From M50B103 sp041667565 (GTDB lineage Bacteria; Fidelibacterota; Fidelibacteria; Fidelibacterales; Fidelibacteraceae), in assembly GCA_964572745.1 (NCBI GenBank), contig CAZNFT010000054.1:1-11492 (forward strand): a stretch of DNA of 11,492 nt. Direction: 5' to 3'. A program made the position numbers and the translations under genes. The first letter of the stretch is position 1, and each line of letters begins with the position of its first letter. Positions 7,174-11,492 of this stretch are shown piece by piece. The notes beneath the pieces are model-generated. The model saw only the letters and a program-made list of their open reading frames with translations. It was not told the DNA's origin and made no database searches.

Positions 7174-7968
7174 ATGAAAAATAAAGAACGAGTCCTGGTC
7201 ACCGGAGCATCTTCGGGTATTGGCAAAGCTATTTCGCTATTATTGCTTGAAGAGGGATATGAAGTTTTGGGTACATCCCGCAATCCGGATACTATCAAAG
7301 ATAAGATAGATGGTGTTAAATATTATGCTTTGGATCTTCAGGATAGCGAAAGCATTGATGCATTATCAAAACAGATCGGCGATATCGATATTCTGATCAA
7401 CAATGCCGGTCAAAGTCAGGTTGGTCCACTCGAAGAAGTCCCAATGGAAAATATTTATTCACTTTTTGAAGTCAATTTATTTGGGATCATTCGTCTGACA
7501 AAATCTATTTTACCCACTATGCGTAAACGCAAAAAGGGATCGATCATTAATATTTCTTCAATGTCAGGAGTTTTTGGAGTTGGATTTACCCCTGTATATT
7601 GTGGCACAAAATTCGCCATGGAAGGTATTTTCCGTGCATTGAGGCAAGAAGTTTACCCCTTTGGCATCAAAGTTGTTATGGTGCAGCCAGGTTATATTGC
7701 AACCGGGTTAAAACAGGAAGCTTTTATGGGCGAAGGAAGAGATTATTTTGAAGCTGCCAAGAAATTCAGAGCAATACGCGATCACAATATAGAGACAGGA
7801 GCAAAAGCAGAAGAGGTCGCTAAAAAAGTTTTAAAGATCATAAAAATGAAGTCGCCGAAAGCGACATATCCTGTTGGTGGAGATGCGCCCAGAAACGTAT
7901 TTTTAAGCAGAATACTTCCCTACAGACTTATTGAAAAATATCAGAGAAGAAAGTTTTCGAAAGTTTGA
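7174..7968 (+). CDS. Short-chain dehydrogenase/reductase (SDR), classical type
   Basis: The 264-residue protein is an NAD(P)-dependent oxidoreductase with a Rossmann fold. The cofactor motif is TGASSGIG (10-17), followed by TSRN at the end of strand two, where the Arg hints at NADP(H) preference. DLQD (54-57) would contact adenine. NNAG is at 76-79. The catalytic set is N100 region (NLFG), Ser129, Tyr142 and Lys146 (YCGTK), with QPGYIATGL after strand six. The sequence resembles retinol-dehydrogenase-like and fatty-acyl SDRs, but the substrate cannot be told. There is a 12-base gap after the small membrane protein and only a weak ribosome binding site (AGAGAAA). It is the last gene of the + strand cluster, and its stop codon lies inside a palindromic repeat. 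Confidence 0.92.
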   Translation: MKNKERVLVTGASSGIGKAISLLLLEEGYEVLGTSRNPDTIKDKIDGVKYYALDLQDSESIDALSKQIGDIDILINNAGQSQVGPLEEVPMENIYSLFEVNLFGIIRLTKSILPTMRKRKKGSIINISSMSGVFGVGFTPVYCGTKFAMEGIFRALRQEVYPFGIKVVMVQPGYIATGLKQEAFMGEGRDYFEAAKKFRAIRDHNIETGAKAEEVAKKVLKIIKMKSPKATYPVGGDAPRNVFLSRILPYRLIEKYQRRKFSKV

Positions 7969-7981
7969 GCCAAACTCGAAA
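7955..7981. repeat. First copy of palindrome AGTTTGAGCCAAACT within a longer bulged hairpin
   Basis: AGTTTG (7962-7967) pairs with CAAACT (7971-7976) around an AGC loop. The arms extend: TTTCGA (7955-7960) pairs with TCGAAA (7976-7981) and GTTTG with CAAAC, leaving two unpaired As on the left arm. The stem contains the stop codon of the SDR gene. No U-tract follows on the + strand, so as a + strand terminator it would be weak. Confidence 0.6.
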
Positions 7982-7983
7982 TA

Positions 7984-8000
7984 AAAGTTTGAGCCAAACT
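7984..8000 (-). terminator. Second copy of the 15-base palindrome; candidate terminator of the etfB-etfA-dehydrogenase unit
   Basis: AGTTTG (7986-7991), AGC, CAAACT (7995-8000) repeats the palindrome 24 bases after the first copy, with the identity extending to 17 bases (AA added on the left). On the - strand the hairpin is followed by TTTATTT, and it lies 40 bases after the - strand stop at 8040. The stem is only six pairs with two G-C, so efficiency would be modest unless both copies act together. Confidence 0.45.
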
Positions 8001-8039
8001 ATTACCTCAGCTCATGTCTTTTTATATAATATTCACCGT

Positions 8040-9434
8040 TTAACAAACTTTTCCGGGATTTAAAATCAGTTTTGGATCAAATGTTTTTTTGATCCCTCTG
8101 AGTAATCCCATATATACATCGCCTACTGTACGTTCCAGATAAAGTTTTTTGGCAAAACCTATTCCGTGTTCACCGGAAACATGACCACCGAGTTCATGAC
8201 CTTTTTTGTAAAGCATATCAAAGGCTGTTTCCAGTTTTTTGGCAAATACATCATCGGGTAATTCATCTTTTAAAACATAGATATGAAGGTTTCCGTCTCC
8301 GGCGTGACCGAAGGATGCAATTCTTACATCAAGTTCTTTTTCAACGAATTTTGAGTATTTAATGAATTCTGCAACATGATTCCTTGGGACAACAACATCA
8401 CATTCATCCATTTCTGATGTTGAGGCTTTTATGGCTTCTAAAAAGGCGCCACGGGCAGACCAGATAGATTCATTGCGTTCGTCTGTATCTGAGATAAAAA
8501 CATCTAAAGCGCCGGTATCTAAACACACATGTGCAACTTGTTCGTAAATAGTTTCAACTTCATTCACTGAATTACCATCAAAGGTCAACAGCAAATAAGC
8601 ATCTGAAGTGTTATCGGGAAATTTCTTGCCTAAGTAGTTTTCTGCAGACAAAATAACATTGCGTTCCATGTATTCAATGGCCGTAGGAATAGCTTTCGAT
8701 TTGATGATAACAGGCACGGCAGAAATTGCAGTATCAATGTCGGGGTAGGGAACGAGGAGAGAAATTGCAACCTTGGGTAAGGGTAAAAGTTTTAAGATGG
8801 CTTTCGTAACAATAGCTAAAGTGCCTTCAGATCCAATGATAAGGTCTTTTAGACTATAGCCGGAACTGTTTTTAACGACCTTTCCGCCAACGGTAAGTAT
8901 TTCACCGTTTGACAGAACAATTTCCATTTCGCGCACATAATCACGAGTTACCCCATATTTTACAGCACGCATACCACCGGCATTTGTAGAAATATTTCCA
9001 CCGATGGAAGCAGATTTTTCACCCGGATCGGGAGGGTAGAAGAGATCGTTTTTTTCGACATATTCAGATATTTCCATAAGCAGGACACCCGGCTCGACAG
9101 TGAGCGTTAAATTAGCGTCATCGAGTTCAAGTATCTTATTCATGTTTTCTGTAGAAAGCATAATACCTTTATGAATAGCGATGGAAGCACCGACAAGTCC
9201 TGTACCTTGTCCTCTGGGTGTCACAGCGATATTTTGTTCATAGGCATATTTCATCACATCAGAAACCTGCTGAGTGTTGAGCGGTAATACGACAACATCG
9301 GGATATTGTCTCACTCCAACTAATTCATCGCGACTATAATCTTCGTGAATATCACTGTCGCAAAGAACATTATCTTTACCACAGATCTCTATCATTTTAT
9401 CTATATCTTGTTGAGAAACAGCTTTGTAATCCAT
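8040..9434 (-). CDS. glcD: GlcD/LctD-type FAD-binding dehydrogenase (probable lactate or 2-hydroxyacid dehydrogenase)
   Basis: This 464-residue flavoenzyme has an N-terminal FAD_binding_4 (PCMH) domain and a C-terminal FAD-oxidase_C domain. FAD-contacting stretches are PRGQGTGLVGAS (73-84), YPPDPGEKSASIGGNISTNA (133-152) and VVKNSSGYSLKDL (186-198). The catalytic side has GHAGDGNLH (376-384) and GGHVSGEHGIG (416-426), whose histidines and Glu422 would bind substrate and perhaps a metal. The protein ends NPGKVC, with NPGK usual in the family. Family members oxidise D-lactate, glycolate or other 2-hydroxy acids. etfA and etfB lie immediately upstream, so the Etf is the likely electron partner, as in LctD of Acetobacterium woodii (similar length). 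AGGAG (9440-9444) stands five bases before the ATG. Eight bases separate it from etfA. Substrate is inferred from context only; no lactate permease is in the window. Confidence 0.9.
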   Translation of the reverse strand: MDYKAVSQQDIDKMIEICGKDNVLCDSDIHEDYSRDELVGVRQYPDVVVLPLNTQQVSDVMKYAYEQNIAVTPRGQGTGLVGASIAIHKGIMLSTENMNKILELDDANLTLTVEPGVLLMEISEYVEKNDLFYPPDPGEKSASIGGNISTNAGGMRAVKYGVTRDYVREMEIVLSNGEILTVGGKVVKNSSGYSLKDLIIGSEGTLAIVTKAILKLLPLPKVAISLLVPYPDIDTAISAVPVIIKSKAIPTAIEYMERNVILSAENYLGKKFPDNTSDAYLLLTFDGNSVNEVETIYEQVAHVCLDTGALDVFISDTDERNESIWSARGAFLEAIKASTSEMDECDVVVPRNHVAEFIKYSKFVEKELDVRIASFGHAGDGNLHIYVLKDELPDDVFAKKLETAFDMLYKKGHELGGHVSGEHGIGFAKKLYLERTVGDVYMGLLRGIKKTFDPKLILNPGKVC

Positions 9435-9442
9435 ATTTGCTC

Positions 9443-10630
9443 CTATGATTTCATTTCTTTGATCTGTGCAGTCAACTGAGGTAATATTTCATAAACATCA
9501 CCTAGCAGGGCGTAATGAGCAACATCAAAGATTTGTGCTTTTGGATTTTCATTAATTGCAATTATCGTATCGGCATTATTCATTCCCGCAACGAACTGAA
9601 TAGCTCCCGATACACCGCAAGTAATTATTAATTTTGGTTTTACAGTTCTTCCACTTAGACCAATTTGTAAGCGCGCATCCATCCATCCGGCTTCGATCAG
9701 CGGGCGAGTACATGCAACCATGGCATCCAGCTCTTCGGCAAGATCGTAAACCATTTTCAGGTCTTCTTCTTTTTTAATAGCACGACCGGCTACAATAATG
9801 GTATCGGCATCTTCTATGCTTTTGACTTTTTCTTTTTTCTTGATTTCAATGACTTTGATCTTTGATTTAAGTTTATCATCATCAATATCACAGGAAATTA
9901 ATTTTCCGCTACTTTTTTCTTGCCTTTTAGGTGCATCAAAGATTTTATAACGCACTGTGGCAAATTGTGGTCTGTGATTTGGCGTATGGATATGTGCCAT
10001 AATATTACCACCATAGGCAGGGCGGATCTGATCCAAATCGGTATTTTCCTGAACATCAAGAATAGTACAATCCGCAGTTAAACCGGTACGGAAACGAGCA
10101 GCAAGTCGAGGAGCCAAGGAACGCCCAATACTTGTACCACCCACAAGAATAATACTGGGCTTGATTTTATTTATATAATCTTCAAAAGCGGCTGCGTAAG
10201 GTTCAATCCTGAAATCACGCAGTTGAGCTTTATCGTACACATAGATTTCATCTGCACCATAGTGTAGCACTTCTTGAGCTGCTTCACTGATATTTTCACC
10301 TATCATCAGACATTGTACAGGATGACCTATTTTATCGGCCATTTTTCGGGCTTTGCCTATTAATTCAAAACTAACGGGATGAATTTCACCTTCCATATGA
10401 TCTATATAAACAGTAATGCCTTTCCAATCATCTTTATTGACGCTGGGTGGAAGATCTTCGACATATTCAAATATTTCAGAAAATCTTTTTATACAAATTC
10501 TGCACATTTTACAGGCTGCATTTAAAATCAATTCATCATCTGCAGTGAATTCTAAAGCTTTGAATGGGCAAACATTAAGGACAGCTTCCCGGTCCATGAT
10601 TTTATCTTGATGTACTACGATCTTTGCCAT
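9443..10630 (-). CDS. etfA: Electron transfer flavoprotein subunit alpha with ferredoxin-like N-terminal domain
   Basis: EtfA carries one FAD and, with EtfB, moves electrons between a flavin dehydrogenase and its acceptor. At 395 residues it is longer than classic EtfA (about 320) because of an N-terminal ferredoxin-like domain. Cysteines C21 (CP) and C40, C43, C46 would ligate one [4Fe-4S] cluster; the positions expected for a second cluster are I11, R14, V17 and F50, so that cluster is lost. The Etf N-domain begins near 71 (GITVYIDHMEGEIHPVSFEL) and contains VGGTSIGRSLAPRLAAR (163-179). The C-terminal FAD domain has QIGLSGRTVKPKL (322-334), CGVSGAIQFVAGM (338-350) and AINENPKAQIFDVAHYALLGD (358-378). 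A lysine-rich linker (about 252-272) joins the domains. These traits match LctC/CarE-like, bifurcating Etf. AGGA overlaps the etfB stop, eight bases before the ATG. Confidence 0.94.
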   Translation of the reverse strand: MAKIVVHQDKIMDREAVLNVCPFKALEFTADDELILNAACKMCRICIKRFSEIFEYVEDLPPSVNKDDWKGITVYIDHMEGEIHPVSFELIGKARKMADKIGHPVQCLMIGENISEAAQEVLHYGADEIYVYDKAQLRDFRIEPYAAAFEDYINKIKPSIILVGGTSIGRSLAPRLAARFRTGLTADCTILDVQENTDLDQIRPAYGGNIMAHIHTPNHRPQFATVRYKIFDAPKRQEKSSGKLISCDIDDDKLKSKIKVIEIKKKEKVKSIEDADTIIVAGRAIKKEEDLKMVYDLAEELDAMVACTRPLIEAGWMDARLQIGLSGRTVKPKLIITCGVSGAIQFVAGMNNADTIIAINENPKAQIFDVAHYALLGDVYEILPQLTAQIKEMKS

Positions 10631-10640
10631 TTATTGCGTC

Positions 10641-11429
10641 CTATATGTATTTAAGTTCATGTAATTTATCGGCGAGTTTTTTACTTAGTTCCCCGGAACT
10701 TCCTTCCCAGGTTTCATTTGTTGTATTTGCCGGTGGAGGAAAAATTTTCAAGACCTGAGTTGGAGAACCATTCAGACCATAGTGCATTTCATTTTTATCT
10801 TCAAGATCATTAAATGTAATACGAGGAATAGGACGATCTTTTGTTTTTAATTTTAATTTGAAAGAAGGCAGGCGAGGTTGGTAAATACCTTTTTCAACCG
10901 TAATGAGGCAGGGAAGGAGCACTTCCTGAATTTCTACTGATTCATCCATATTCATTTCTACAACAATGGCATCTTTACGTATTTCGTGGATCTTTCTCAC
11001 ATTCGCTACATGAGGGATTTGTAAATATTCTGCAATTTCCGGACCGACCTGAGCGGTATCGCCATCTGTTGTCATTTTGCCACAGATAATTAGATCATAA
11101 GGTCCCATTTGAACGATGCCCTGCGATAGGGCATAAGCTGTAGCAAGAACATCAGCTCCGGCAAACTTACGGTCTGTAAGCAAACAACCCTTATCTGCAC
11201 CCATCATATAGGCCTCTTTGATCACGGCTTCTGCCTGAGGTGGCCCCATGCTGATAACCGATATTTCAGCGCCATGTGCTTCTTTGATGCGGACTGCTGT
11301 TTCAATTGCATAGAGATCGTAAGGATTCATTTTTGATGCAATACCATCTCTCTTTAATACACCGGTTTTTTCGTCAATCTCTACTTCCGTGGTGCCCGGA
11401 ACCTGTTTAATGCAGACTCGAATGTTCAT
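10641..11429 (-). CDS. etfB: Electron transfer flavoprotein subunit beta, bifurcating type likely
   Basis: The 262-residue EtfB opens with MNIRVCIKQVPGT, typical of the family. NPYDLYAIETAVRIKE (35-50) and MGADKGCLLTDRKFAGADVL (76-95) are conserved Etf-beta segments. DGDTAQVGPEIAEYL (122-136) is the nucleotide-binding loop. Classical mitochondrial-type EtfB reads DDDCNQT here and binds AMP; DGDTAQVG is what I recall from LctB/CarD-type Etf, which binds a second, bifurcating FAD. Bifurcation is therefore an inference from this loop and from the Fe-S domain on EtfA. An in-frame ATG at 11447 would add six residues but has no ribosome binding site; ATG at 11429 has AAGGA (11435-11439) five bases upstream. 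It is the first gene of the - strand unit, ten bases from etfA. Confidence 0.94.
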   Translation of the reverse strand: MNIRVCIKQVPGTTEVEIDEKTGVLKRDGIASKMNPYDLYAIETAVRIKEAHGAEISVISMGPPQAEAVIKEAYMMGADKGCLLTDRKFAGADVLATAYALSQGIVQMGPYDLIICGKMTTDGDTAQVGPEIAEYLQIPHVANVRKIHEIRKDAIVVEMNMDESVEIQEVLLPCLITVEKGIYQPRLPSFKLKLKTKDRPIPRITFNDLEDKNEMHYGLNGSPTQVLKIFPPPANTTNETWEGSSGELSKKLADKLHELKYI

Positions 11430-11434
11430 AAATT

Positions 11435-11439
11435 TCCTT
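11435..11439 (-). promoter_or_regulatory. Ribosome binding site deciding the etfB start
   Basis: On the - strand AAGGA precedes ATG (11429) by five bases. It supports this start over the ATG six codons upstream. Confidence 0.7.
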
Positions 11440-11457
11440 AGTTTCATTTCAACGTGA

Positions 11458-11486
11458 ATTATAAGTAAAACCTATGCTAAATTCCA
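11458..11486 (-). promoter_or_regulatory. Candidate promoter of the etfB-etfA-dehydrogenase unit
   Basis: On the - strand a perfect TATAAT occupies 11463-11458. With a 17-base spacer the -35 position is TGGAAT (11486-11481), a three-of-six match. A start near 11451 would leave a leader of about 20 bases that contains the AAGGA site. A short palindrome TTCA-ACG-TGAA (11448-11458) overlaps the expected start and could be an operator, but it is only four pairs long. Confidence 0.5.
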
Positions 11487-11492
11487 TATAAA

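Noticed and set aside
10416..10610. 64-codon + strand frame inside etfA
   Set aside because: Antisense to the conserved ferredoxin-like domain; no start signal.
1..11492. CRISPR array, tRNA/rRNA genes, insertion sequence or phage genes
   Set aside because: No regularly spaced long repeats, no cloverleaf or rRNA-like segment, no transposase or integrase coding sequence, and no break in base composition that would mark an insertion.

Overview
The window is ordinary-looking bacterial chromosome: AT-rich (below 40% GC by eye), tightly packed, with short gene gaps, clear AGGAG-type ribosome binding sites and no mobile element, CRISPR array or RNA gene that I can see. The gene content fits an anaerobic or fermentative bacterium. 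It includes an EtfAB/FAD-lactate dehydrogenase type cluster with a ferredoxin-like EtfA N-terminus, and a GlpA-like dehydrogenase with a BFD-type [2Fe-2S] domain plus its FAD/NAD partner. The folK/deoxynucleoside kinase pairing recalls the Bacteroidota/FCB side of the tree. Cloacimonadota or a relative is my best guess, but no marker here proves it.

Layout. Positions 1-290 are non-coding: a GC-rich hairpin (33-45), then about 200 bases almost free of G on the + strand that hold two adjacent short tandem arrays (TTCAAC every 8 bases; CTTAAC/T every 6 bases), then a candidate promoter and ribosome binding site for uvrA. From 291 to 7968 seven + strand genes follow head to tail with overlaps or tiny gaps, so they are probably one transcription unit: uvrA (excision repair), a GlpA-like FAD dehydrogenase, an FAD/NAD-dependent oxidoreductase, folK (folate synthesis), a deoxynucleoside kinase, a 70-residue single-pass membrane protein and a short-chain dehydrogenase. 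A 71-base convergent gap (7969-8039) carries two copies of a 15-base palindrome that can form hairpins. From 11429 down to 8040 three - strand genes form a second unit in the order etfB, etfA, GlcD/LctD-type FAD dehydrogenase, with a consensus-like promoter just upstream of etfB.

How they work together. The - strand unit has the gene order, protein types and sequence features of the electron-confurcating lactate dehydrogenase/Etf complex known from Acetobacterium woodii (LctBCD). The parts suggest oxidation of lactate or another 2-hydroxyacid, with electrons passed through flavins and an Fe-S cluster to NAD+ and ferredoxin. In the + strand unit the two flavoproteins look like the paired subunits of an anaerobic glycerol-3-phosphate-type dehydrogenase. 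DNA repair, dNTP salvage and folate synthesis share a loose nucleotide theme. The most useful leads are the Etf/LDH cluster with its half-degenerate ferredoxin domain, the GlpA-like pair lacking its usual small partner, and the repeat-rich leader before uvrA. I found no clearly new defence or mobile system.
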